Positions 17,265-25,698 of a DNA stretch of 64,000 nt are shown piece by piece (the first letter of the stretch is position 1; every line of letters begins with the position of its first letter). The stretch spans positions 930,001 through 994,000 of the forward strand of contig NZ_CP009517.1 in assembly GCF_000970305.1 (NCBI RefSeq), in the 5' to 3' direction. Made by a program: the position numbers and the translations under genes. Source of the DNA: Methanosarcina barkeri 3. GTDB lineage: Archaea > Halobacteriota > Methanosarcinia > Methanosarcinales > Methanosarcinaceae. Below the pieces are notes generated by a model that saw only the letters and a list, made by a program, of their open reading frames with translations, was not told the DNA's origin and made no database searches.

Positions 17265-17549
17265 TTGTTATCCAAGATACCTGTAGATATTAAAAACGTA
17301 TCTGATGGAGACATCGATAAAGAAATCCTCAGAGCTGCAATCGTTGCCGAGCTTGATGCCGTAAACCTTTATGAACAGATGGCAAACTTAACAAAAAACG
17401 AGAATATAAAAGCTGTACTTATGGATGTGGCAAAAGAGGAAAAAACACATATCGGAGAGTTTCAGGCCCTGTTACTTCAGTTTGACCCTCAACACAAAGA
17501 GGAACTTGAGACTGGCGCTAAAGATGCGGAAGAGATATCATCCAAATAA
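17265..17549 (+). CDS. Small ferritin-like diiron protein (possible encapsulated-ferritin type)
   Basis: The 94-residue protein is two long helices carrying iron-ligand patterns: AELDAVNLYEQMA (Glu near residue 29 and Glu near 37) and KEEKTHIGEFQALL (E-x2-H type). One such two-helix unit forms a four-helix ferroxidase centre by dimerising, as in encapsulated ferritins and small archaeal rubrerythrin-like proteins. No encapsulin shell gene is near. The start is TTG at 17265 with a strong AAGGAGG eight bases before, and TATA-like ATATAAATA at 17241 upstream. Roles in iron storage or peroxide defence are inferred. Confidence 0.75.
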   Translation: MLSKIPVDIKNVSDGDIDKEILRAAIVAELDAVNLYEQMANLTKNENIKAVLMDVAKEEKTHIGEFQALLLQFDPQHKEELETGAKDAEEISSK

Positions 17550-17635
17550 ATGTGTCTCCAAAGTCCAAAACGCTTCTCCAAAATTCAAACAGACGTATCT
17601 CCGAATCAATTCCCGATAGTTCCTTCAAGCTTCGA

Positions 17636-17661
17636 GTTTCTCTGAAAGTTTCCAGAGAAAC
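17636..17661. terminator. Hairpin after the ferritin-like gene
   Basis: GTTTCTCT and AGAGAAAC form a perfect 8-bp stem with a 10-nt loop, 87 bp after the stop. It may terminate or stabilise the mRNA. Confidence 0.4.
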
Positions 17662-18032
17662 CAAATCTCAAATTTAATTTTGTTTTCAGGTTCTCTGAGA
17701 TTATTCTATAAACTATACCTTAACTAGGGTTACCGGTAATGAATTCTTCAGTCATAAGATACGTTTCATTATCAGGATACGGTTTTTCCGTAATATTCGA
17801 CCCCCTTATAGAAGTGAACTTGCACAGTTCCCAACTCCCTTAATGGCGATTTTTAGAGAGACTCTAAAATGCGTTTTATAAAAAAATAAAAATAATGTTA
17901 GTCTGTACATGCATTTTAAAGCTTACCTTCTCTCTAAGGCTTACTTTTTCTTCTTCAAGTGCCTGTTTTGTTCTCTCCTATACTCGTTTAGATCGTTCTT
18001 GTACTTTAAGCCTAAAACTGAGTTTCTTCGGC
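17662..18032. other. Gene-free spacer
   Basis: No coding sequence could be supported here. A small hairpin TTTAGAGAGACTCTAAA lies near 17852; otherwise nothing stands out. Confidence 0.4.
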
Positions 18033-18305
18033 TTAGAGATTGATCCAGAGCACTAACAGGATGTGAATTCCTACAAACGCAGGCACTAGAAATTTGAAGA
18101 TCGGCTTCTGGGTCTTGTGCCTGAACTGCTGCATTCCGAGGAGCGCACCGATTGGTCCTAAGAGAGAAACGATTAACAGGCTCTGTTCTGAAATTCTCCA
18201 TTTATCCTTTTTTGCCTTGAATTTATCAATTCCGTAAAGGGCATAAGAAACTGCATTAATAAGCGCATAAATAATAGGAAAAAGAAGATACATAGTCTCT
18301 GTCAT
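18033..18305 (-). CDS. DUF1294-family small membrane protein
   Basis: The 90-residue protein has three or so transmembrane helices and the DUF1294 pattern: YALYGIDKFKAKKDKWRISE, LLGPIGALLGMQQFRHKTQK, then a last helix FVGIHILLVLW. The basic loop between the first and second helices and the QxxRHKT motif define the family, whose function is unknown. It is monocistronic, with nothing in operon spacing on either side. The start ATG at 18305 is followed directly by the hydrophobic MYLLFPIIYALINA. Confidence 0.88.
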   Translation of the reverse strand: MTETMYLLFPIIYALINAVSYALYGIDKFKAKKDKWRISEQSLLIVSLLGPIGALLGMQQFRHKTQKPIFKFLVPAFVGIHILLVLWINL

Positions 18306-18380
18306 GGGAAAGAATTCTCCCTAATGATAATTAAAAGCTGTGAATTTTACTCGATTATACTCATTTGAGGAAGATAAATA

Positions 18381-18558
18381 TGGCTCTTCGCTGTTTAGAG
18401 TGGGTAATTAGATCTATCTCTTAAACATCAAAGTAACATTGTGTAATATAGAAACATTTGTGGTTGAAAACAACATTCAAGCTTGATGTTTCTCTTTTTG
18501 TCTGATTACTTTGTAACTGAATAATTATTTTCAACCCATATAAAACAGCGAAGAGCCA
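18381..18558. mobile_element. MITE-like element with ISL3-type inverted repeats, 178 bp
   Basis: The ends are a perfect 16-bp inverted repeat TGGCTCTTCGCTGTTT, followed after four unmatched bases by a further matched TGGGT on both sides. GGCTCTTC is a usual beginning of ISL3-family ends. The interior has no reading frame, so any movement would depend on a transposase elsewhere. A clear target duplication is not visible (flanks GATAAATA and GGTAAATT match at 6 of 8). Confidence 0.65.
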
Positions 18559-18664
18559 AGGTAAATTTATAATTTCAACATAGTATTGCTTTTGGGATAG
18601 GCTCTTACAATAAACTGCATAACATAGGCTAAAACGAAAAGAAAATAGTAGAGAAGGAAATTAA

Positions 18665-18815
18665 AGCCGCTGAATCTCTAACTGCATGCATCAGTGCAGT
18701 TAATTTTTATCTATAAATTAACTTGAGATTAGGAATCAGCGGCTGTACATGGAGGTTGACCTTAGACAGAAAGTAGAGAGGTTTTGACTTGTAGCTTCAA
18801 GTACGATTCTCTACT
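18665..18815. other. Two adjacent structured hairpins; possible non-coding RNA or palindromic element
   Basis: AGCCGCTGA (18665) pairs with TCAGCGGCT (18736), enclosing further complementary AATCTC/GAGATT and an inner ACTGCA...TGCAGT hairpin. A second stem AGTAGAGA (18772) with TCTCTACT (18808) encloses ACTTG...CAAGT. There are no open frames. An upstream AGTAGAGAA (about 18647) could compete for the second stem, an arrangement seen in switching RNAs. It could also be a palindromic mobile relic. Confidence 0.4.
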
Positions 18816-19026
18816 CTATATAATTATCCTCCAATTAGTATTTTAAACTAATTATAGAGCACATCCCAAAACCAATTTCATTCCCAAATCTATCATACTA
18901 TTTTCATATTAAAAATTATAATGATTGCTCAAAACTCAAGGTTTTAAAATAGGCTCATACAAAATAACCTTTAGGAAATAACACTTTCAGGTTAAGAATC
19001 TCAAAGTAAATAGTTCAATATTGACT

Positions 19027-19171
19027 CACTTGTATTCGGTTAAGATACGATCTATAGGAAATGTGTTATTTTCGTTGCTATTGTCTGTAAGCCTATAAAT
19101 GTAAATCGAGATAGCTCGATAATTACAGTAGTCACTTTAACGTTACCGGATTCCTTAACCGAATACAAATG
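19027..19171. mobile_element. MITE with 10-bp target-site duplication, 145 bp
   Basis: The terminal inverted repeats are CACTTGTATTCGGTTAAG and CTTAACCGAATACAAATG (17 of 18 match). Both ends are flanked by the same 10 bp AATATTGACT (19017-19026 and 19172-19181). There is no open reading frame inside. The combination of inverted ends and flanking direct repeat marks a transposed non-autonomous element. The parent insertion sequence is not in the window. Confidence 0.78.
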
Positions 19172-19209
19172 AATATTGACTAAGTAGTCAGTATGACTAA
19201 GTAGTCAGA

Positions 19210-19551
19210 TTACACAAGTTCCTTTATAAACTCTTCAAACAATAACTTGGATTTCTCAAATCCTTTATATATTCCTTCTAAATGCTCTTCTGAACAGTTT
19301 GGTTTCTTTCTTATATCAAGTGTATCTATAAGTGAGTTAAACTCGTTCTGTAAATTCTGTGTTTTTTTGGTCTGATTATCTTCCAAACTGGATAAATCAA
19401 ATTTCTCTACATGGTCTTCAAAAGTAAATTTTGCTATGTCTAGACCTTTATTAATCCCTTCTTTAAAATCTGAATAAGCTCGATGTTCTTTATTTCTCTC
19501 AATTAAATTACTGAACCTTCTAACGGCATATTTAACAGTTTGTTTATCCAG
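19210..19551 (-). CDS. Small helical protein of unknown function, probable CTG start
   Basis: The product is about 113 highly charged, mainly helical residues with no recognised motif. It has two similar segments: SDFKEGINKGLDIAKFTFEDHVEKF (middle) and LEGIYKGFEKSKLLFEEFIKEL (end), suggesting an internal duplication of a helical hairpin. A near-perfect Shine-Dalgarno AAAGGAGGT sits 6 nt before a CTG codon at 19551-19549, whereas the upstream GTG (19584) has none, so CTG is the likely initiator. The gene lies directly beside a MITE. The function is unknown. Confidence 0.6.
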   Translation of the reverse strand: MDKQTVKYAVRRFSNLIERNKEHRAYSDFKEGINKGLDIAKFTFEDHVEKFDLSSLEDNQTKKTQNLQNEFNSLIDTLDIRKKPNCSEEHLEGIYKGFEKSKLLFEEFIKELV

Positions 19552-19584
19552 ATTCTGACCTCCTTTACTTTTGAGATGAAACAC

Positions 19585-20012
19585 TGTAGATAAGAAGAAT
19601 TCAAACCCCCGTTATTCACCCATTGTTTTGAATAATAATAGATAACACAATTTTTATAAATATATCAATTTATATATATCTTTAGATGCAGCATTTTTTG
19701 AAGTAGACGTCTTCAAAAACGAACATGAAATTCTTCAAAATTATAAACAGAAAAGCTTGAAAATATTTGAAAGCAATTGAAAACACTTGAAAACACTTGA
19801 AAGCAATTGAAAACACTTGAAATACTTGAAGACACTTATGTAGAAGAGGCTCTAAAGTGTGGTAAATTATCACTACATTACAAACAAATTACCCTATATT
19901 TCCCGTTCGATCTCAGGAATGACAGCTATTGACGTCGCTTTAACCTGTGTTTTCCAGTGTAAAAACAATTTCTAAAAATGATTTGAACTTTAACATAGAC
20001 TTTAAATAGACT
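19585..20012. repeat. Spacer with short repeats of the TTGAAAACAC type
   Basis: Between 19755 and 19835 units such as TTGAAAACAC and TTGAAAGCAA alternate with a 10-11-bp period. No gene is supported in the remainder, which is AT-rich. Confidence 0.6.
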
Positions 20013-20528
20013 TTAAACTTTTAGTCCAACAATATCAAGTTTCTTCTTCTCTTTTTCCGATTTGCTTATAATTGATAAGCTGCCATCAGTCTCAAGGACA
20101 ACAGCTTCCACGTTTTCCAGGGTGGCATATCCCTGGTTCCTTACGGACTGCTCAATTTCAGATTTGACGATTCTGGAGCGTTTCATCGAGTCTACAAGAT
20201 ATTCTTGATTGTAGTATAAAAGAGATGGCTCGCTTTTTACTATTCTCTTGATAGTTGTTGACCTTATGGTTAGCCAGGAAACTACATGCTGCATACCTAT
20301 AAGGACTATAAAACCCGTCACTCCTTCAACGAGTGAAATCTCTTTATTCAGAATAAATGATCCAAAAGTAGACCCAAGTGCAACTGTAACTATAAAATCA
20401 AAGGCATTCAGTTTAGAAAGTGTACGATTTCCGGAAACTCTTAACAAAAGCACAAGTGAAATATATCCCAGTACCCCAAGGACTAAAACCCTTCCTAGAT
20501 CGCTCCAGCTATTGAATAACAAGCCCAC
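20013..20528 (-). CDS. DUF421 (YetF/YcaP-type) membrane protein
   Basis: The 171-residue protein has three N-terminal transmembrane helices and a soluble C-terminal domain. The family hallmarks are visible: LLLRVSGNRTLSKLNAFDF(I) after the first helix, VALGSTFGSFIL in the second, then RSRIVKSEIEQSVRNQGYATLENVEAVVLETDGSLS in the cytoplasmic domain. Members are found in many bacteria; some are linked to spore membrane or stress functions, but the activity is unknown. The start is GTG 20528 with AAGGAG nine bases upstream. Confidence 0.9.
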   Translation of the reverse strand: MGLLFNSWSDLGRVLVLGVLGYISLVLLLRVSGNRTLSKLNAFDFIVTVALGSTFGSFILNKEISLVEGVTGFIVLIGMQHVVSWLTIRSTTIKRIVKSEPSLLYYNQEYLVDSMKRSRIVKSEIEQSVRNQGYATLENVEAVVLETDGSLSIISKSEKEKKKLDIVGLKV

Positions 20529-21682
20529 TATTGTAATCTCCTTAAAAATGAGTAAGTTTTCGAAGGTAATTAAAATGACTTGCTCCCATGAATAATATAG
20601 ATTTACTGAGATAAATAGATTTTACAAGCTTCTGCATCTGTTTTGTTACTTCAAGTGTGTAAAAGGTTAAAAAGCTCAAGAAGAAAACTAAAGAGACTAA
20701 GAAGATAAAGATAAAAACTAAAAAGAGTAAGAAAGTAGGTTAAACTAAAAAATTAAGAAGGTAAAGATAAAACCATAGAGCACAAAAAAACCAAAAGGAA
20801 GCTGAAAAAATTGACCAGATGAAGAAAAACTAGGATATTAAAGAGCTTAAAGAGACCAGGAAGAAAACGTCTGAATCACTGAATTTTTTTTAATATCTTG
20901 AAAAGTCCGGTTGTGGAGGTATCCAAAAGCTATGGTATTCCCACATACCATAGCTCTGGATATTTTTAATGCATTTGCTGGAATTTGAAATAAAGAAAAT
21001 TCCAGTAATAAGCCTGAAATTTTCTTTTTTAGTTTTTCAGAGGTCGCGTGAGTTTCAACCAGATTTATACATATACCCGGCATGAGTCCCGCAGTACTCT
21101 GTAGTTTATTCCCAAAAAGATGCAACAAATTCTAGCTCTTTTAGTGCTTGTACTTTTGTAATCCGTTTTTCATGCGTTATTTTTATCTCTTTTTATTGCC
21201 GTTTTTAATGCCGTTTCTGTTTTCCTATTTTTATTATTTTTTAGTGACCACTTTATCCCGTTTTTCTTGCCATTTTAAATTATTTAGTGGTCACACTATC
21301 TCGTTTTTCTTACCATCTTTGACTATTGAGTGGCCATCTATTCTGTTTTTCTTGCCATTTTTAATTGTCACTTGTGTTCATAAGTATCTATTGTTTTTCA
21401 GGCAATGTCCTTTTGCTGGATCTGTTTACTGGTAAGTGATTTATTAATAGGTTCAATAATATATAACCAGAACCGTGTAGCTCTTGCAGAAGTTTCAGGC
21501 AAAAGAAAGGGCTATACGCAGGTTCTAAAATAAAGTGATTTTTTAATGGCGTTAAAATTTTCAACCGAGTTTATCAAGACTCATAAACCCCTTCAGGACC
21601 TTTTCAAAATTAAAATTTTAGAATATATCAAATTGTAACATAATCTTTTAATAAAAGTACTTTCTATAAATCTAGATTAACA
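20529..21682. other. 1.15-kb gene-poor spacer with a hairpin and a 43-bp repeat
   Basis: From 20640 to 20850 the sequence is purine-rich with AAGATAAAGATAAAAACTA-like repeats. A perfect 10-bp hairpin AGCTATGGTA/TACCATAGCT (20928-20955) is extended by outer GTATCC/GGATAT pairing. From 21238 to 21372 there are three copies of a 43-bp unit containing GTGGTCAC or its complement and CCGTTTTTCTTGCCATTTTA. Frames at 20847-21128 (minus) and 21148-21435 (plus) are of unlikely composition for genes. Confidence 0.5.
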
Positions 21683-22468
21683 ATGAGCTCATCTTTGTGT
21701 GACACTATCTGGCTTTCTGAAAAAAGAAAAAATCTCCTTCTCTTGCTTATGGAAGGTCCCAGGGACATTGAACAAGTAAAAACTTCTCTCAACGTAACCT
21801 CAAAGGCGATGATGCCCCAGATTAAAATCCTTAAAAAACAGGGCCTAGTCCTCCAGAAAGATGGCACTTATGTGCTTTCGGAGATTGGAAAACTTATCGT
21901 AGGAAATATGCTTCCTCTTTTGAACACACTTGAGGTCCTGGAGGAAAACAGGGAATATTGGACAAGCCGGGACACAAGTGTCATACCCAATGAACAGTTT
22001 ATGCGGCTTGGAGAAATGGGCGAATGCATGGTAATCGAACCTGATCTTAACCACCTGTTTGACCTTCCGAGGGAATTTACTGAAAATCTTATAAAGTCTA
22101 AATGCATCATGAGTTCGCTTTCTTATTATCATCCTCTTTATCCGTCACTTTATTCCAGGCTTGCAAAAAGCGGAGCTGAGATGAAAATCGTGCTCACGAA
22201 AGCCGTACTTAATAGGCTAAAAGATGACTGCAGGGATGAGTTGGAAATCCTACTCAATTCCGAGAACACGGTGGTAAAAGTCTGCGAGGAAAAACTGTAC
22301 CTTCCGACAATTGCCGTTACTGAAAAATTCGTGTATATCTGTCTCTTCAACAAGCAGGGAAAATACGACCACAGGAAAGTAATGAGTTTCGATGCAAGTG
22401 CTCTTCGCTGGGGCAGGGAGCTTTTCATATACTATAATGAGTTGTCTCAAGAAGTAATCGATATCTGA
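21683..22468 (+). CDS. Winged-helix regulator with FilR1/DUF1724 domain (Msr-like), second copy
   Basis: This paralogue of the regulator at 10147 shares the N-terminal winged helix (WLSEKRKNLLLLLMEGPRDIEQVK) and the C-terminal FilR1-type domain ending SFDASALRWGRELFIYY. Family relatives control methanol and methylsulfide metabolism in Methanosarcina. TATA-like CTATAAAT lies about 18 bp before the ATG and there is no Shine-Dalgarno, so the mRNA may be nearly leaderless. The sensor kinase gene follows 160 bp later on the same strand. Its last codons are part of a 28-bp tandem repeat. Confidence 0.85.
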   Translation: MSSSLCDTIWLSEKRKNLLLLLMEGPRDIEQVKTSLNVTSKAMMPQIKILKKQGLVLQKDGTYVLSEIGKLIVGNMLPLLNTLEVLEENREYWTSRDTSVIPNEQFMRLGEMGECMVIEPDLNHLFDLPREFTENLIKSKCIMSSLSYYHPLYPSLYSRLAKSGAEMKIVLTKAVLNRLKDDCRDELEILLNSENTVVKVCEEKLYLPTIAVTEKFVYICLFNKQGKYDHRKVMSFDASALRWGRELFIYYNELSQEVIDI

Positions 22469-22553
22469 AGCGTTTCAAGAAGTAATCGATATCTGAAGCG
22501 TTTCAAGAAGTAATCGATATCTGAAGCGTTTCAAGAAGTAATCGATATCTGAA
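22447..22553. repeat. 28-bp tandem repeat, four copies, starting inside the regulator gene
   Basis: The unit CAAGAAGTAATCGATATCTG plus AAGCGTTT encodes the last residues of the regulator (QEVIDI and stop) in its first copy and is repeated three more times after the stop. Confidence 0.92.
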
Positions 22554-22627
22554 GTTTTCCTGACCTTTACAGCCAGGACAGAAATAAGCCTCCTACCTCT
22601 CATTTATAACTGGCTGGAGTTTTGACT

Positions 22628-25228
22628 ATGAGATTTAAAAATTTCCCCCTGAAATCAAAGCTAGTTATCTATATCGTTGTCGGGGTTTTTCTTGTCCTTG
22701 CAGTTTCTACAGCTGTGATTATAAGTACGGTCACTTCCCAGGAAGAAAAACTGGCTTACCAGAAATCAATCGAAATGGCAAGTAGTTATGCAAACCAGTT
22801 TAACACCGATATGAAAGCTAACAGCGCAGTTGCAAATACGATTGCCCTTACAATGGAAAATTATGAAGCTTCCAACAGGACTGAAGTAATCGGCATCCTT
22901 GATAATATCCTTAAAAAAAATCCAAGCCTAATTGGGGTTTATGTGGGATACGAGCCAGACGCTTTTGATGGCAGGGATGCAGAATACATTAACGCTTCAG
23001 GACACGATGCAACAGGCAGGTTTGTTCCTTATTGTAACAAGATCGAAGGTAATGTCACAGTAGAGCCGCTTCTTCGATATGATTCTTCTGATTATTACCA
23101 GCTACCCAAAGTCAAAGAAGAAACAGTCTTAACAGAGCCTTACTTTTATGAAGGCATATTCATGATTAGTCATGTTTCTCCTATTTTCAAGGACGGAAAG
23201 TTCGTAGGAATAGCGGGAGCGGATGTCCCTCTGAAATATATGGATGAAGTAGTGAGTAAGATCAAGGCTTTTGATACTGGATATGCCTTCATGGTAAGTA
23301 ACACAGGCGTTCTGCTCTCTTACCCTACGCACAAGGAGTGGATAGGAAAAAAGACACTCTACGACTTTAAGTCAAAAGAAATAGCTAGAGCTGCAGGCGA
23401 CATAAAAAACGGAACCGCAGGGTATATTGAGGTTAGTGACTCGACTACAGGCAAACCTGTTGTAATGTTCTACGAGCCTGTACGAACCGGCAATCTTGCT
23501 TTTGTGCTTGTAATTCCGAAAGAAGAAATGCTTGCAGGTGTTATTGATCTTCGAAACAAGCTGTTGATTATTTCTGCGATTTCAATTCTCTTTATGGCTG
23601 CTCTTGCTTATATGATTGCTCTTTCTATCACAAAACCGATAGATGAAATTGTCCAGGATTTCAAGAGTATCGCCCAGGACGCAGTTAACGGAAAGCTTGA
23701 TGTCAGGGCAGACACGGAAGTGGAAAGAGACTTCAGGGAAATCCCTATGGGCCTAAATGAAATCCTTAAAGCTGTAATTGTTCCAGTAAGAGAGAGTATA
23801 AGAGTGACCAATGCTCTCGCAGAAGGAGAATTAAAAGAAAGGGTCAATGTGGATGTACAGGGAGAGTTCAGAGAACTCGGAAATACACTTGATAAATTCT
23901 CCGAAACATTGAACAGTATTATCGATGATTCAAACGCAGTCCTTACCGCATTCCAGCAGAATAACTTTAAGCGACCCATCAATATCCACGGAAAGGGGGA
24001 TTTCAAGCTGCTTACGGATGGGATCGAAGAGACGCGACAGGCTCTTGATACTATTACAACCCAGCGTATAGAGACACAAAAAGCCCTTATGGACTATGCA
24101 AAAGAACTCGAGTGTTCCAACAAGCTAAAGGAAGATCTGGAAAGAGTTATCAATACAAGTCCTGTGATTGTATTTTTATGGAAGTATGAGTCCATGTGGC
24201 CTGCAGAGTTTGTTTCGGAGAATATTACCAGATTGGGTTATGAGGTTGAGGATTTTACCTCGAACAAGCTTCTTTATGGGGATATTGTGCATCCCGAAGA
24301 CCTGGAAGAGATGGCTGCCGAACTTAAGATGAACGTTGAGGCCGGCTGCACGGACTATACCTCAGAATATCGGATTCTCACAAAATCCGGGGAGGCTCGC
24401 TGGGTTGATGAAAGGACGGTTATCCAGCAAACTGAGGACGGTGAGGTTCATCTTCAGGGTATTATTATGGACATAACCGAGCATAAAAAAGCCGAGGACG
24501 CTCTTCTCAAGATGGAGGAGATTCGTAAAAAAGAAATCCATCACCGCATCAAGAATAATTTGCAGGTGATTTCCATGCTTTTATATCTTGAGTCCGGGAA
24601 TTTTACGGACAGGAATGTGGTCGAGGCTTTCAGGGACAGTCAGCACAGGGTTAAGTCAATGGCTCTTGTACACGAAAAACTTTACCAGTCTGAGGATATG
24701 GTAAGTGTGGACTTTGCGGATTATATTAAGAATCTTGTAGATTATCTCTTCCAGTCCTACTCTCTGGATAGCAGGAAAGTGAGCTTGAAGCTGGATGTTG
24801 AAAAGGTCTTTCTGGGAATGGACACGGCTGTTCCTCTGGGAATAATTGTCAATGAGCTGGTCTCGAATTCCCTGAAACATGCTTTTGCCGGAGAGAAAGA
24901 AGGAGAGATTTATATCGAGCTGCACAGAAGTATAGAAAACCCTACTTTGCAGGAAAAAAACCTGATCTCTGAAAATTCTGGAAACATAAAGGCCAGGCAA
25001 CAGAATTATGAACGAAATGGCCTTAACGGCATAACAGAGAATAAAGAAGAAAAGTTAACCCTTATAGTTAGAGATAACGGAAAGGGATTCCCTGAGAACC
25101 TGGACTTCCGGAACACAACTTCCCTAGGCCTACAGCTAGTGACAACGCTTGTGGATCAGATTGAAGGGAATATTAGACTTGACCGAAGCAGGGGAACAGG
25201 TTTTGAAATTAGCTTTTTCAGGAGATAA
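22628..25228 (+). CDS. Membrane sensor histidine kinase: Cache, HAMP, PAS, HisKA_2, HATPase
   Basis: About 866 residues. One transmembrane helix (about 11-34) leads into an extracellular double-Cache-like domain (about 37-305, with FVGIAGADVPLKYMDEVV and GYAFMVSNTGVLLSYPTH), a second helix (about 312-335), one or two HAMP units (about 336-455), a PAS domain (about 510-620, ending MDITEHKKAE), a HisKA_2 domain with phospho-acceptor EIHHRIKNNLQ (about 638-645) and an HATPase domain with N-box VNELVSNSLKHAF and G-boxes DNGKGF and RGTGFEISF. It senses an external small ligand and phosphorylates a regulator, most likely the one 38 bp downstream. ATG 22628 has GGAG nine bases before; TTG 22622 is too close. 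Confidence 0.92.
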   Translation: MRFKNFPLKSKLVIYIVVGVFLVLAVSTAVIISTVTSQEEKLAYQKSIEMASSYANQFNTDMKANSAVANTIALTMENYEASNRTEVIGILDNILKKNPSLIGVYVGYEPDAFDGRDAEYINASGHDATGRFVPYCNKIEGNVTVEPLLRYDSSDYYQLPKVKEETVLTEPYFYEGIFMISHVSPIFKDGKFVGIAGADVPLKYMDEVVSKIKAFDTGYAFMVSNTGVLLSYPTHKEWIGKKTLYDFKSKEIARAAGDIKNGTAGYIEVSDSTTGKPVVMFYEPVRTGNLAFVLVIPKEEMLAGVIDLRNKLLIISAISILFMAALAYMIALSITKPIDEIVQDFKSIAQDAVNGKLDVRADTEVERDFREIPMGLNEILKAVIVPVRESIRVTNALAEGELKERVNVDVQGEFRELGNTLDKFSETLNSIIDDSNAVLTAFQQNNFKRPINIHGKGDFKLLTDGIEETRQALDTITTQRIETQKALMDYAKELECSNKLKEDLERVINTSPVIVFLWKYESMWPAEFVSENITRLGYEVEDFTSNKLLYGDIVHPEDLEEMAAELKMNVEAGCTDYTSEYRILTKSGEARWVDERTVIQQTEDGEVHLQGIIMDITEHKKAEDALLKMEEIRKKEIHHRIKNNLQVISMLLYLESGNFTDRNVVEAFRDSQHRVKSMALVHEKLYQSEDMVSVDFADYIKNLVDYLFQSYSLDSRKVSLKLDVEKVFLGMDTAVPLGIIVNELVSNSLKHAFAGEKEGEIYIELHRSIENPTLQEKNLISENSGNIKARQQNYERNGLNGITENKEEKLTLIVRDNGKGFPENLDFRNTTSLGLQLVTTLVDQIEGNIRLDRSRGTGFEISFFRR

Positions 25229-25266
25229 ATTCTAAAAGGAGATAAATTCTAAATAAATGTGTGACA

Positions 25267-25698
25267 ATGGCGGAAGGCAGGATAATGGCAGAAGAAATAA
25301 AAAAGGCGGAAGGCAGAATTCTGGTCGTTGAGGACGAGCATATCGTTGCAATGGGAATAAAGAAAATGTTAAAAAATTTAGGGTACACGGTTACAGGTGT
25401 AGCCTCGTCTGGAAAAGATGCTATTAGCAAAGCCGAGAGCACTTTCCCTGATGTCGTGCTTATGGATATCATGTTAAAAGGTGATATGGACGGCGTAGAA
25501 GCTGCAAAGGAAATCAGGGAAAAGTTTGATGTCCCGGTTGTTTACCTGACTGCTTATTCCGATAGTAAGATTCTCGAAAGAGCTAAGAAAACTGAACCTT
25601 TCGGTTATATCGTAAAACCTTTTGATGAGAAAGATCTGCACAGCAGCATTGAGGTAGCTCTGCACAAGCACAGGAAGGAAAAAGAAAAAACGGAATAA
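25267..25698 (+). CDS. Single-domain response regulator (CheY-like)
   Basis: A lone receiver domain: ILVVEDEH, phospho-acceptor Asp in VVLMDIMLKG, then YLTAYSD and the conserved Lys in GYIVKPFDE. There is no output domain. It lies directly after the sensor kinase and is its probable partner. The N-terminus holds a short duplication: MAEGRI, then an inserted MAEEIKKAEGRI, from a repeated GCGGAAGGCAG at 25270 and 25304. The true start could be GTG 25261, ATG 25267 or ATG 25285; ATG 25267 matches the start of the paralogue at 26466. Confidence 0.9.
   Translation: MAEGRIMAEEIKKAEGRILVVEDEHIVAMGIKKMLKNLGYTVTGVASSGKDAISKAESTFPDVVLMDIMLKGDMDGVEAAKEIREKFDVPVVYLTAYSDSKILERAKKTEPFGYIVKPFDEKDLHSSIEVALHKHRKEKEKTE

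Noticed and set aside
19682-19873. Open frame rich in Phe and Lys on the minus strand
   Set aside because: It is made of the TTGAAAACAC-type repeats and has no start signal or protein-like composition.
20847-21128. 93-residue frame on the minus strand
   Set aside because: It runs through a perfect hairpin, lacks a Shine-Dalgarno and matches nothing recognised.
21148-21435. 95-residue hydrophobic frame on the plus strand
   Set aside because: It is the translation of a 43-bp non-coding repeat and poly-pyrimidine tracts.
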